A DNA stretch of 64,000 nt. Origin: Vreelandella piezotolerans (GTDB lineage: Bacteria; Pseudomonadota; Gammaproteobacteria; Pseudomonadales; Halomonadaceae). The notes below the pieces were generated by a model that was not told where the DNA came from, made no database searches, and was given only the letters and a program-made list of their open reading frames with translations. Below, one piece after another: positions 9,773 to 20,771 of the stretch. Every line of letters begins with the position of its first letter. The first letter of the stretch is position 1. A program made the translations under genes and the position numbers. Location of the stretch: the NCBI RefSeq assembly GCF_012427705.1, contig NZ_CP048602.1, positions 3,286,001 to 3,350,000 on the forward strand, given 5' to 3'.

Positions 9773-11350
9773 TTAACCGTTCATTCTAAAGTGGCGCAGC
9801 CGCAGGCCAAGCGCCGTTAACCAGATGAAGTAGAGCCCGCCGCCCAACACGACCAAGGCCGCCACCCACCCCACGCGCTGCCATAGACCGAAGTCGAGCC
9901 ATGCCTGCCAGTCAGGCGAGACGACCAGGAGCGCGAGACTCATGAGTACGCTGCCACCGATCAACTGTACGCCAAACCGCCCCCAGCCCGGCTGGAACAC
10001 CAACACCTGCTGGCGATAGAGCAAGTACCCCAGCAGCCCTGCATTCAAAAACGCCGAGAGCGCCGTCGCCAGTGCCAAACCCGCGTGGGCCAGCGGCCAA
10101 ATCAGCAGCAGGTTGAAGACCATGTTCGCAACCATGGCGATAATGCCTACTTTGACTGGCGTTTTGGTGTCTTGGCGAGCAAAGAAACCCGGCGCGAGCA
10201 CCTTGATCAGCATAAAGGCCACTAAACCGAAGGCGTAGGCACGCAGGCTCATGGCCGCCATCTGAATATCGTTATCGGTCATCGCCCCGTAGTGAAACAG
10301 GGTAATCAAAAACGGCTCGGCCAGTACCGCCAGTGCCAATGCCGCTGGCACGCCCAGCAGCAGCACCACGCGAAGCCCCCAGTCCAGCATGGCGGAAAAG
10401 TGCTCGGTGGACTGCTCCGCGTGCCGCTTGGAAAGTGCAGGCAAGATAATGGTGCCAATCGCCACCCCAAACACGCCAAGCGGTAGCTCTACCAACCGAT
10501 CCGAGTAGTAGAGCCACGAGACGCTTCCCGCCGCCAACAGCGATGCCAGCACCGTATCCAACAGCAAATTGATCTGCGACACCGATACGCCAAACAGCGC
10601 CGGGGCCATCAGTTTTAAAATACGCTTGACGCCGTCATGGGCAAAGTTGGGCCACGGCGTGGGCAAAAGCCCTAAACGCAGTAAAAACGGCACCTGAAAC
10701 GCAAGCTGAGCCGCCCCTGCAATCAGTACGCCCCACGCCAGCGCCATGGCGGGCTCTTCCATCAGGGGCATCAAAAACAGCGCCGCACCGATCAACGACA
10801 AGTTCAGCAGTACTGGGGTAAATGCGGGCACTGCAAAGCGGTTCCAAGTGTTCAGCACGCTGCCTGAGAACGCGGTGAGCGAAATGAGCAGCAAATACGG
10901 AAACGTCAGCCGCAGCATATCGGCGGTCATCGCTAGTTTATCAGGGTCGCGACCAAAGCCAGGGGCAAACAGCCACACCAGCCAGGGCGCGCCCAGCATC
11001 GCCAGCGCCGTGATCAGCGCTAGCAGGGCCGTCAGGCTGCCCGCCACCGCGTTCAGCAGCTCACGGACCTCCTGCTTGGTACGCTGAGAAGAGTACTCCG
11101 AGAGCACCGGCACGAAGGCTTGATTGAATGCGCCCTCGGCAAAGAGACGGCGTAAAAAATTGGGAATCTTAAATGCCACGAAGAACGCATCGGAGCCATT
11201 GCCCGCTCCTAGGAACGTCGCTACGACCACATCGCGCACCAACCCCATCACCCGGGAGAGCATGGTCATGGCGCTGACCACCAACCCAGAACGCATCAGT
11301 CCTCGACGGGGTGGCGGCATATTGGCATGCGGTGATGTATCGGCGCTCAT
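9773..11350 (-). CDS. murJ: lipid II flippase MurJ
   Basis: 525-residue polytopic inner-membrane protein of the MOP superfamily that moves lipid II across the membrane for peptidoglycan synthesis. The N-terminal MLSRVMGLVRDVVVATFLGAG and the NFLRRLFAEGAFNQAFVPVLSEY segment, with its essential arginine and glutamate residues, are intact. About 14 membrane segments are visible. The ATG at 11350 has AGGAAA upstream. It follows rpsT, from which it is separated by a terminator, and precedes ribF. Confidence 0.97.
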   Translation of the reverse strand: MSADTSPHANMPPPRRGLMRSGLVVSAMTMLSRVMGLVRDVVVATFLGAGNGSDAFFVAFKIPNFLRRLFAEGAFNQAFVPVLSEYSSQRTKQEVRELLNAVAGSLTALLALITALAMLGAPWLVWLFAPGFGRDPDKLAMTADMLRLTFPYLLLISLTAFSGSVLNTWNRFAVPAFTPVLLNLSLIGAALFLMPLMEEPAMALAWGVLIAGAAQLAFQVPFLLRLGLLPTPWPNFAHDGVKRILKLMAPALFGVSVSQINLLLDTVLASLLAAGSVSWLYYSDRLVELPLGVFGVAIGTIILPALSKRHAEQSTEHFSAMLDWGLRVVLLLGVPAALALAVLAEPFLITLFHYGAMTDNDIQMAAMSLRAYAFGLVAFMLIKVLAPGFFARQDTKTPVKVGIIAMVANMVFNLLLIWPLAHAGLALATALSAFLNAGLLGYLLYRQQVLVFQPGWGRFGVQLIGGSVLMSLALLVVSPDWQAWLDFGLWQRVGWVAALVVLGGGLYFIWLTALGLRLRHFRMNG

Positions 11351-11423
11351 CAAGTACTTTCCTACAGGCGACTAGAGGCTAAATAGAGACTCGCACATCG
11401 CCTGCGAGGCGACGTTCAGGCAC

Positions 11424-11452
11424 AAAAAAACCGGCCGCAGCCGGTTTTTTTA
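11424..11452 (-). terminator. rho-independent terminator of rpsT
   Basis: An AACCGGC / GCCGGTT stem flanked by A and T runs on both sides lies 15-40 bp after the rpsT stop. The run of T on the minus strand follows the stem directly. It separates rpsT from murJ. Confidence 0.85.
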
Positions 11453-11466
11453 TGGCGCCTGCCGGC

Positions 11467-11733
11467 TTACGCCGCCAGAGCCTTAATGCGCTTGTTCAAG
11501 CGGCTTTTCAGACGTGCAGCTTTCTTCTTGGAAAGAACGTCTTTATCAGCAATACGGTCAACGACCGGCTGCATTGCCTTGAACTCTTCCATCGCTTTGC
11601 CATGGTCGCCGGTGTTGATCGCTTTGATCACACGCTTGATGTAGGTGCGGACCATGCTGCGCTGGCTGGCTTTCAGGACGCGACGAGTCTCGGCCTGGCG
11701 GGCGCGCTTGCGTGCTTGCTTGCTGTTCGCCAC
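11467..11733 (-). CDS. rpsT: 30S ribosomal protein S20
   Basis: 88-residue, very basic ribosomal protein that binds 16S rRNA early in 30S assembly. It starts ANSKQARKRARQAE and ends LNKRIKALAA, the full S20 family length. The start is GTG with an AAGGAG six bases upstream; the longer open frame upstream is not S20. Non-ATG starts are typical of rpsT. It is a single-gene unit ended by the terminator at 11424-11452. Confidence 0.97.
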   Translation of the reverse strand: MANSKQARKRARQAETRRVLKASQRSMVRTYIKRVIKAINTGDHGKAMEEFKAMQPVVDRIADKDVLSKKKAARLKSRLNKRIKALAA

Positions 11734-11984
11734 AGGTATCTCCTTGGAGAATAAGGGCTGCCTATCAACGGCAACGAATTTACTATGTGTTTGTCGGCTG
11801 GCAGTTGCCAAATCACGACATTTCCGTAACAACCAATTGATCTAGCAGGGTTTTCAACACTGCTAAATAGTGTAACGAGCAGTCTTATAGCTGCCCGCTC
11901 ACGGGTCTTGTCTGAGAGGATGGCGTAGTCTATCACGCGCAAAGCGGGCTTACTAGCCGGTGTCAATGCTTTTCGATGGTGCAC

Positions 11985-12740
11985 TTACGGCAGTGCCTGG
12001 CCCGTGGGTGCCAAAATCTTGCGCAAAAAGCGCCGCGTGCGCTCGTCTTGGGGATTGGTGAAAAGCTGCTCTGGTGGCGCCTGCTCGACGATTTGACCTT
12101 CGTCCATAAACACCACACGGTCGGCGACGTCTCTGGCAAATTGCATCTCGTGGGTGACCACGATCATGGTTTGCTTCTCGGCCGCCAGTTGCTTCATGAG
12201 AGCCAGCACTTCCTCCACCCACTGCGGGTCGAGCGACGAGGTCGGCTCATCGAACAAAATGACGTCGGCATTCGCCGCCATGGCACGGCCAATGCCCACC
12301 CGCTGCTGCTGGCCGCCGGAGAGCGATGCAGGGTAAGCATCCGCTTTATCCGCCAAACCGATGCGCGCCAGGATCTCCCTGGCGCGAGCGTGGGCCTGCG
12401 CCTTGGGTAGCTTGTCCACCACGATCATGCCTTCGCTAATGTTTTCCAGCGCGGTTTTATTGGCGAACAGGCCGTAATTCTGAAATACGAAGGCGGTGCG
12501 ACGGCGCAGTGCCAAAATATCCGCCCGACTCGCCTTTCGCGCATCGGCGCGCAGATCACCGACGGTAATATGCCCTGCCTCTGGGCGCTCTAAAAAATTG
12601 ATACAGCGCAGCAGGGTCGACTTACCGGTGCCCGATGGGCCGATGATCACGATGATCTCACCCTGCTCAAGGTGTAAATCTACATGACTGAAGACCGGCT
12701 GCTGTCCAAACTGCTTGCTGACAGATTCAAGCGTGATCAT
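11985..12740 (-). CDS. polar amino acid ABC transporter ATP-binding protein
   Basis: 251-residue ATPase of the HAAT/PAAT class that powers uptake of an amino acid. Walker A is GPSGTGKST; the signature is LSGGQQQR; Walker B is VILFDEPTSSLD; the switch histidine lies in VVTHEMQFA. The ATG overlaps the permease stop by 4 bp (ATGA). It is the last gene of the binding protein - permease - ATPase operon. The substrate is inferred from the binding protein, which looks cystine-like. Confidence 0.93.
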   Translation of the reverse strand: MITLESVSKQFGQQPVFSHVDLHLEQGEIIVIIGPSGTGKSTLLRCINFLERPEAGHITVGDLRADARKASRADILALRRRTAFVFQNYGLFANKTALENISEGMIVVDKLPKAQAHARAREILARIGLADKADAYPASLSGGQQQRVGIGRAMAANADVILFDEPTSSLDPQWVEEVLALMKQLAAEKQTMIVVTHEMQFARDVADRVVFMDEGQIVEQAPPEQLFTNPQDERTRRFLRKILAPTGQALP

Positions 12741-13405
12741 CGCTGGTACGCCTTGTTCAAATACGTTTCCAGTCGGCGCTGGCCCCAAGAGAGTGCTTCC
12801 ACCACGACCCAGTAGATGATCGCCACCAACAGGAAGGCTTCCAGATACAAAAAGCTGCCCGATGCCTCTTTCTGGGTGGCCCCCATCAGCTCCGTCACGC
12901 CCAGCGTAAAGGCCAGCGAGGTCGCCTTGATCATATCGATGAAGTAGTTCATCAACGTTGGCGTGGCCACGCGGGTGGCTTGCGGCAGGATAATCCGCCG
13001 CATCAGCTGCGGCTGGGTCATGCCTATCGAGAGCGCCGCCTCGGTTTGGCTGCGGTCGATACCCACGATGGCCGCACGAATGGATTCCGCCATATAGGCC
13101 GAAAAGTGCAGCGTCAGGCCCAATACCGCAGCGGTGACGCCATTAATGGAAATCAGCGCATCGATGAGCTGGGGCAGGCCGTAGTAGAACAGAAATAGCT
13201 GCACCAGCAGGGGCGTGCCGCGAAAAAACGAAATGAACAGCAGCGCGGCGCCGTTCAATACGGGAATCTTCAACACCCGCACGACCGCCAACAAGCAGGC
13301 AATGACTAGCGCAAATACCATGGCGATGCTCGCCATCTGCAGCGTCAGCGGTAAATAACTCAGAAGGACCGGCAACAGGCCCCACATATACTCCACATTT
13401 AGCAT
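12737..13405 (-). CDS. polar amino acid ABC transporter permease
   Basis: 222-residue inner-membrane permease of the HisMQ family. It has about five membrane segments and the EAA-type loop QTEAALSIGMTQPQLMRRIILPQA, which contacts the ATPase. It resembles the cystine permease TcyL/YecS. The start is uncertain: the frame can begin 12 codons earlier at 13441, inside a hairpin, and neither start has a strong Shine-Dalgarno. I prefer the internal ATG because it puts the first membrane helix at the normal distance. Confidence 0.9.
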   Translation of the reverse strand: MLNVEYMWGLLPVLLSYLPLTLQMASIAMVFALVIACLLAVVRVLKIPVLNGAALLFISFFRGTPLLVQLFLFYYGLPQLIDALISINGVTAAVLGLTLHFSAYMAESIRAAIVGIDRSQTEAALSIGMTQPQLMRRIILPQATRVATPTLMNYFIDMIKATSLAFTLGVTELMGATQKEASGSFLYLEAFLLVAIIYWVVVEALSWGQRRLETYLNKAYQR

Positions 13406-13424
13406 CGTCGTATCGCTTATCAAC

Positions 13425-13451
13425 AAAACGGCCGTGGTCATGCCACGGCCG
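13425..13451 (-). terminator. intra-operon attenuator hairpin after the binding protein
   Basis: Perfect CGGCCGTGG / CCACGGCCG stem at 13429-13451, followed on the minus strand by TTTT. It lies between the binding-protein stop and the permease start. It probably stops part of transcription or protects the upstream mRNA, so that more binding protein than permease is made. Confidence 0.65.
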
Positions 13452-13474
13452 CCATCATCAGAGGTTCGCCGAGC

Positions 13475-14242
13475 TTATGGCGTCGTGATGTCAGTATCGA
13501 ACCATTTCTGGGAGATTTCACCCAGAGTGCCGTTTTCACGCAGCTCAGACAGCGCGGCGTCGACGCGGTCGCGCTGCGCCCTCCCCTCCTCGTCGTCACG
13601 GAACGGCAGCGCGTTTTCGATGGTGGTGAACGGTTGACCTGCCAAGGCGAGCGGCAAACCGCGCTCACTAATGACCTGGCTGGCACTCACTCGATCCATC
13701 ACGAAGGCATCGACACGGCCCAGCGCGACATCCTGCTCCACATTGGATTCGTAGGTGCGGATATCGATCTCGTCGGCGTTCGGCTGCTCACGCAGCAGCT
13801 GCTCGTAGTTAGAACCCAAGTTCACTGCCACGCTTTTGCCGGACAAATCGTCGACGCCTTCGATGGTGTCGTTACCGGCACGTACGACCACTTGGGCACC
13901 GTCGTATACATAAGGCGCGGTAAAGGCATACTTGGCTTTGCGCTCATCGGTGATAGTGATTTGGTTGGCAATGGTATCGATGCGACCCGATTCCAACATG
14001 CCCGCCAAGCCCGAGAAGCTCGCGGTCACGAATTCGATCTCGTCGCCGGTGATCTCCCCTACTGCATTCATCACATCGACTTCGAAACCCTTCAGCTCAT
14101 CTTGCTCGACATAGGTGAACGGGAAGTAGCCACCCGACATACCGACACGCAGCGTGTCGGCCTGGGCAGCCATGGATGCCCATCCCGCAACGCCCAAGGA
14201 GAGCGCCATCACAGTCTTTTTCAAACGGCTTACGTTCATCAT
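13475..14242 (-). CDS. amino acid ABC transporter periplasmic binding protein (cystine-like)
   Basis: 255 residues. The signal peptide has hydrophobic core VMALSLGVAGWASMA and cleavage near AQA|DTLRVG. The mature part is a type 3 solute-binding fold with YFPFTYVEQDELKGFEVDVM. IANQITITDERKAKYAFTAPY is a motif shared with the cystine-binding FliY/TcyJ family. It captures a polar amino acid in the periplasm and delivers it to the downstream permease. The start is one of two adjacent ATGs after GAGGA. Cystine specificity is a family-level inference. Confidence 0.9.
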   Translation of the reverse strand: MMNVSRLKKTVMALSLGVAGWASMAAQADTLRVGMSGGYFPFTYVEQDELKGFEVDVMNAVGEITGDEIEFVTASFSGLAGMLESGRIDTIANQITITDERKAKYAFTAPYVYDGAQVVVRAGNDTIEGVDDLSGKSVAVNLGSNYEQLLREQPNADEIDIRTYESNVEQDVALGRVDAFVMDRVSASQVISERGLPLALAGQPFTTIENALPFRDDEEGRAQRDRVDAALSELRENGTLGEISQKWFDTDITTP

Positions 14243-14388
14243 ACGGTTTTCCTCATCGGGCCTTAGGCCCCTCGTAGAGACAGGGGCACTGGCGTCGGGG
14301 TGCCCGTCACCAGCGCAATGCCGACAAGATACCAGCAAAAAAGAAATAATAAACCGCCTGCTTATGATTTTTTGGAACTAGCCATATC

Positions 14389-15102
14389 TCAAGTTGACTG
14401 CATCGACTCGCCGCCCAGGCCGACGACCTGCTCTAACTGCTCATAGGCATGCCGTAGCCACACCTTCATACGCTGGCGCTCGGCAATGTTCATCAGGCGG
14501 CGGTCGTTGGCCACCGCCCAGAAGCTACTATTATTGAAATCGATTTTTTGGGTGAGCTTGGCATGCAGCCTTGGAAGCTCAATGAGCGCCACCCCCTGGT
14601 CATGAGCTTGCGTATAGGTATCCGACAGCAGAAAGCGCTCGAAATGTTCGCCGCGGCCTTTGTTCTGCACCACCACGATGTCGACGGGTTGCGATGCGTA
14701 GCGCGTCAACACCTGAGACAGCAGCGTCACCGAATCGGCGCCATCGTCCATCACGTGCCACCACACGACTTGCATACCCAACTCATCGAGCAGGCCGAAC
14801 ACATCGGTTTCATCGATCCAGCGATTGATGGGCTGGGCCGATTGCGCAGCCAAGTCGATGATCAAATCGCGATCCGGGTGCTCCTCGACCGCCGAGAGCA
14901 TGCCGTCCAGGCTGTCGTCGTCGCCTACCACCACCGGCGAGGCGTACTCCTGATAAAAGCGTGAAAACGTACCGTGGGAGGCGTCGCAATCAAAGCCCAA
15001 AAACGGCCGTTCGTGATCGATGTAGTACTGCGCCAACACCCGCGCCGTCATCGACTTCCCCACCCCGCCCTTCTCACCGCCAATAAAGTGAACCTTACCC
15101 AT
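14389..15102 (-). CDS. orphan ParA/MinD-like P-loop ATPase
   Basis: 237 residues. A deviant Walker A GGEKGGVGKSMTA lies at residues 8-20, with the lysine pair of the ParA/MinD/Soj class. FLGFDCDASHGTF follows as the next nucleotide-contacting strand, and LIIDLAAQS near residue 80 acts as Walker B. No ParB-like or MinC-like partner and no parS-like site was seen beside it. It is separate from the flanking amino acid operon and is the last minus-strand gene before the sugar island. Possible roles are positioning of a cell structure or a plasmid-type mobilisation ATPase. The specific role is unknown. Confidence 0.75.
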   Translation of the reverse strand: MGKVHFIGGEKGGVGKSMTARVLAQYYIDHERPFLGFDCDASHGTFSRFYQEYASPVVVGDDDSLDGMLSAVEEHPDRDLIIDLAAQSAQPINRWIDETDVFGLLDELGMQVVWWHVMDDGADSVTLLSQVLTRYASQPVDIVVVQNKGRGEHFERFLLSDTYTQAHDQGVALIELPRLHAKLTQKIDFNNSSFWAVANDRRLMNIAERQRMKVWLRHAYEQLEQVVGLGGESMQST

Positions 15103-15477
15103 CCGTGTCTCTCCGCCGTCGGGCCCGATGCCCTGTTGGGAATTTAGCAGGAAAACAGATTGAGCTAGACTTCAAATAAGCACCATAAAAAGGTGGTACA
15201 TGCTGCCTGATTTGCTCCATAACTCTTCATAATTAGACGCTCTGACTGAGGGATATTAAACACAGGAAGCACAAAAAAATAATAAAAAACAACATTTTAA
15301 ATTTTTTTACTGAGCTAGTCAGCTTTGTAGCGATTACGTCCATATATTTTTTAGCTTGAGCATGCATGAGCGAAATTATAGAACCAAAAGCGCCACCCTG
15401 ATCCATTAGCAAAAACTGCCGATAGGGCGTCAGGATACGACACCACACAGCGTCACGGAGAGGTAGAGGAATACGTC
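15103..15477. other. A+T-rich gap at the left edge of the sugar island
   Basis: 375 bp without a convincing gene. A minus-strand frame at 15233-15448 could encode 71 residues with a C-terminal hydrophobic stretch, but it lacks a ribosome binding site and is not recognised. Base composition becomes clearly richer in A+T from about 15.24 kb. No JUMPstart/ops element was found before wbpA. Confidence 0.5.
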
Positions 15478-17744
<2,267 letters not shown>

Positions 17745-17745
17745 A

Positions 17746-18336
17746 ATGGATAACTCAAGCTTGATGATTCATGATTCCGCCATTATCGATGAAGGAGCCC
17801 AGATAGGTAAAGGCTCCCGAGTATGGCACTTCGTGCATGTATGTAGCGGGGCTCAAATTGGCAAAGGCGTCTCACTGGGGCAAAACGTCTTCGTCGGCAA
17901 TAAAGCCGTGATTGGCGATAATTGTAAAGTGCAGAACAATGTTTCCATTTATGACAATGTCACCCTGGAAGAAGGCGTATTTTGCGGCCCCAGCATGGTA
18001 TTCACTAACGTCTACAATCCCCGCTCGCTCATTGAACGAAAAAATGAATACCGCAACACACTAGTGAAGAAGGGCGCTACCTTGGGAGCCAACAGCACTA
18101 TCGTCTGTGGTGTTTCCATCGGCGAGTACGCCTTTATCGGCGCCGGAGCAGTCGTCAATAAAGACGTTTTAGCTTACGCCCTTATGGTAGGTGTCCCAGC
18201 CAGGCAAATCGGCTGGATGAGCCAATACGGCGAACAACTAGCTCTACCATTGCAAGGGCAAAGCGAAGCAGTATGTCAGCATACCGGTGACCGCTATGTA
18301 CTAAATGGCAACCAGCTGAAGAGGATGAGCGCATGA
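17746..18336 (+). CDS. wbpD: UDP-2-acetamido-3-amino-glucuronate N-acetyltransferase
   Basis: 196-residue left-handed beta-helix acetyltransferase. Repeated hexapeptides begin at [19 protein letters not shown] and run through [22 protein letters not shown] to about residue 150. It acetylates the 3-amino group made by WbpE, using acetyl-CoA. Its stop overlaps the aminotransferase start by 4 bp. The order B-D-E matches the wlb/wbp loci of Bordetella and Pseudomonas. Confidence 0.9.
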   Translation: MDNSSLMIHDSAIIDEGAQIGKGSRVWHFVHVCSGAQIGKGVSLGQNVFVGNKAVIGDNCKVQNNVSIYDNVTLEEGVFCGPSMVFTNVYNPRSLIERKNEYRNTLVKKGATLGANSTIVCGVSIGEYAFIGAGAVVNKDVLAYALMVGVPARQIGWMSQYGEQLALPLQGQSEAVCQHTGDRYVLNGNQLKRMSA

Positions 18337-19433
18337 TTCATTTTATTGACCTCGCAGCCCAACAAGCGCGCATAAAGGATAAAATCGACGCAGGTATCCA
18401 GCGGGTTTTGACCCACGGTCAGTACATCCTTGGCCCCGAAGTGGCCGAGCTGGAAGAAAAACTCGCTGCCTATACTGGCACCAAGCATTGCATTACCTGC
18501 GCTAACGGCACAGACGCCTTACAGATCGCCCTTATGGCGATTGGGATCGGCTACGGAGATGAGGTGATTACTCCCGGTTTCACTTATATTGCCACCGCCG
18601 AAACGGTAGCGCTGCTGGGCGCCAAACCAGTTTATGTGGATATTGACCCTCGCTCTTACACCCTAAATCCATCAACGCTAGAAATAGCCATTACACCGCG
18701 AACCAAGGCCATTATTCCCGTTTCACTCTACGGTCAGTGCGCTAATTTTGACAACATTAATTCCATTGCGGAAAAATACGGTTTACCGGTAATTGAAGAC
18801 GCTGCCCAGAGCTTTGGCGCTACCTATAAAGGCCGCCAATCTTGCAACCTAAGTACCATCGCCACTACTAGCTTCTTCCCGAGCAAACCGCTGGGTTGTT
18901 ATGGTGATGGAGGTGCAATGTTTACCAACGATGATGAGCTAGCTAAAGTACTGCGCCAAATTGCCAGCCATGGTCAGGATCGCCGCTATCATCACATCCG
19001 TGTAGGTGTAAACAGTCGATTGGATACCCTGCAGGCTGCTATCTTACTGACCAAGCTAGATATTTTTAACGAAGAACTACTACTACGCCAGCAAGTAGCC
19101 GATCGCTACACTCAACTACTTAACGGCGCAGGCATAACCACCACACCTTATGTCGCCCCTCACAATACTTGCACCTGGGCACAGTACACCATTCGGGTCG
19201 AAAATCGTGTAGAGGTACAAGCCAAATTGAAAGAAAGTGGGATACCAACCGCTGTACATTACCCAACCACGTTAAACCAGCAACCTGCGGTCGCTGACAA
19301 AAATTCATATTTACCAATAGGGGACCAAGCAGCTACACAAGTAATTAGTTTACCTATGCACGCTTACCTCAGCAGCCATCAGCAAACTCAAGTAGCTGTA
19401 GAGCTAACATCGGCGATAGCATTTAGCCGATAA
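18333..19433 (+). CDS. wbpE: UDP-2-acetamido-2-deoxy-3-oxo-glucuronate aminotransferase
   Basis: 366-residue PLP enzyme of the DegT/DnrJ/EryC1 family. The Schiff-base lysine lies in [14 protein letters not shown] near residue 185, and the [11 protein letters not shown] motif precedes it. It transaminates the 3-keto sugar to the 3-amino sugar, between WbpB and WbpD. No WbpI-type 2-epimerase follows, so the local end product would be the gluco- rather than the manno-configured diacetamido uronate unless an epimerase lies elsewhere. Confidence 0.92.
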   Translation: MIHFIDLAAQQARIKDKIDAGIQRVLTHGQYILGPEVAELEEKLAAYTGTKHCITCANGTDALQIALMAIGIGYGDEVITPGFTYIATAETVALLGAKPVYVDIDPRSYTLNPSTLEIAITPRTKAIIPVSLYGQCANFDNINSIAEKYGLPVIEDAAQSFGATYKGRQSCNLSTIATTSFFPSKPLGCYGDGGAMFTNDDELAKVLRQIASHGQDRRYHHIRVGVNSRLDTLQAAILLTKLDIFNEELLLRQQVADRYTQLLNGAGITTTPYVAPHNTCTWAQYTIRVENRVEVQAKLKESGIPTAVHYPTTLNQQPAVADKNSYLPIGDQAATQVISLPMHAYLSSHQQTQVAVELTSAIAFSR

Positions 19434-19487
19434 AGTCTAACTCTCCCTAAAGAAAAACCAACTTCTCAAAGAAAAGAAAGGCTAGAC

Positions 19488-20612
19488 GTGAAACTACTTA
19501 TATTATATAACGCAAAAATTGACCCATTCGGCACACACTTAGCATTCTCTAATAGCATTGCAGAGGCCGCAGCCGAGCGCAAATATGAGCCGCTCATTAT
19601 GGATATTAGCTGCTTTCGTCACGAAGCATATGAAGCCCTAACCTCTGGTTATTTCGATGCGGTACATTTAGAGCAAAGCCACGGCGCTGAACTAATAAAA
19701 AAAGCACGCCAAGAAAAAAAAAGGACTCCTCCCTTTTACTCATTAGTTAGAGACATGCCCTTTTACCCATGGATAAAAGAAAACATTATTGAAACAAACG
19801 ATAACTCTAAGTTTTTCTATGTCGAACCTACTGCTATTGACATTGCAAAAAAAATCAACAAACGACACGATGGTGAGTATCATCCTAGTCTATACACTTC
19901 ATCTCTTGTCACAAAAGACAGATTAACAAAGCCATCTCAAAGGCCAATCAACAATCTATACGTAGGCAGCTATCAAAATAACGAAAAAAACCTCAATGAA
20001 ATCAAAAAAAATAAAGCGCTCTCTCAAGCGTTAGAAATCGTTCTTGAAACCAAAATAACACCTGCTCATATTGCGCTCTCCGAAGCTTTCAAAAGAAACA
20101 TAAATTTTGAAAAAGAAAGCAATATGGTGGATTTATGTTTTCTTATCAATCAAGTAGCAAGATCAATTCGCCGTGAACAGTTTTTACGTAGCATTGCTCC
20201 CAAAATCCCTCTCACACTTATGTGGAATGGAAAATTTCCAGAAGGCATTAAGTTTCATAAAGACACAAAAATATTAAAACCAAAGAATTATGCACAGACT
20301 GTTAAACTAATGCACTATAGCAGCAACATGTGGATGATTATCAACAACTTTGGTTCTGCGCTAAGTGAGCGACAGCTGACGGCTGCTGCTAGCGGGTGTA
20401 TTCCCTTCACCACCATGAATAATCATCAAGAAAAGCATAAAGAATTACAATGCATTTTCCATAATATAGATCACGACATAGAAAACAGCATCGAGCTGTC
20501 AAAAGACTTAAGCACCCTTGACACTATACACACTATCATTACAGAAGGAAATGCATTAAAAGAGTTCACACCATCGCAGTATTTAAAAAAATTGGCATAT
20601 CTTACTAAATAA
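19488..20612 (+). CDS. putative glycosyltransferase, unrecognised family
   Basis: 374 residues, A+T-rich compared with neighbours, starting at GTG after a GAAAGG. The N-terminus KLLILYNAKIDPFGTHLAFSNSIAEAA resembles the first Rossmann strand of GT-B enzymes. Near residue 295, SALSERQLTAAASGCIPFTT resembles the nucleotide-sugar-binding ExxxxG helix of CgeB-like and other GT-B glycosyltransferases. There is no signal peptide or membrane helix, so it is likely cytosolic. It lies 54 bp after wbpE and next to the flagellin-modification fusion, which fits transfer of the WbpABDE sugar. The family assignment is weak and the substrate is inferred. Confidence 0.55.
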   Translation: MKLLILYNAKIDPFGTHLAFSNSIAEAAAERKYEPLIMDISCFRHEAYEALTSGYFDAVHLEQSHGAELIKKARQEKKRTPPFYSLVRDMPFYPWIKENIIETNDNSKFFYVEPTAIDIAKKINKRHDGEYHPSLYTSSLVTKDRLTKPSQRPINNLYVGSYQNNEKNLNEIKKNKALSQALEIVLETKITPAHIALSEAFKRNINFEKESNMVDLCFLINQVARSIRREQFLRSIAPKIPLTLMWNGKFPEGIKFHKDTKILKPKNYAQTVKLMHYSSNMWMIINNFGSALSERQLTAAASGCIPFTTMNNHQEKHKELQCIFHNIDHDIENSIELSKDLSTLDTIHTIITEGNALKEFTPSQYLKKLAYLTK

Positions 20613-20690
20613 GCAACTCTTATTATAAAAATCATACTAAAAAATTATAGACGCATTATAACCCCCCCCTTAAAGCTCTCCACAAAAAGC

Positions 20691-20725
20691 AAGGCAGTAG
20701 GGATTTTGAGCATCCTTACTGCCTT
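20691..20725 (-). terminator. terminator of the multi-domain glycosyltransferase gene
   Basis: A 14-bp stem (AAGGCAGTAGGGAT / ATCCTTACTGCCTT, one G-T pair) with a 7-base loop lies about 47 bp after the minus-strand stop at 20772. On the minus strand the stem is followed by GCTTTTT. It also faces the 3' end of the plus-strand gene at 19488-20612. Confidence 0.8.
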
Positions 20726-20771
20726 GAAACAAAAGATAACAACTTACTGACATTCAGTTAACATAAACACA

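Noticed and set aside
15233..15448. 71-codon minus-strand frame before wbpA
   Set aside because: No Shine-Dalgarno, unknown composition in A+T-rich DNA; kept only as a note in the gap entry.
15400..15477. JUMPstart/ops element ahead of the sugar operon
   Set aside because: No GGCGGTAG-type sequence is present; GCCGATAGGGCG is only superficially similar.
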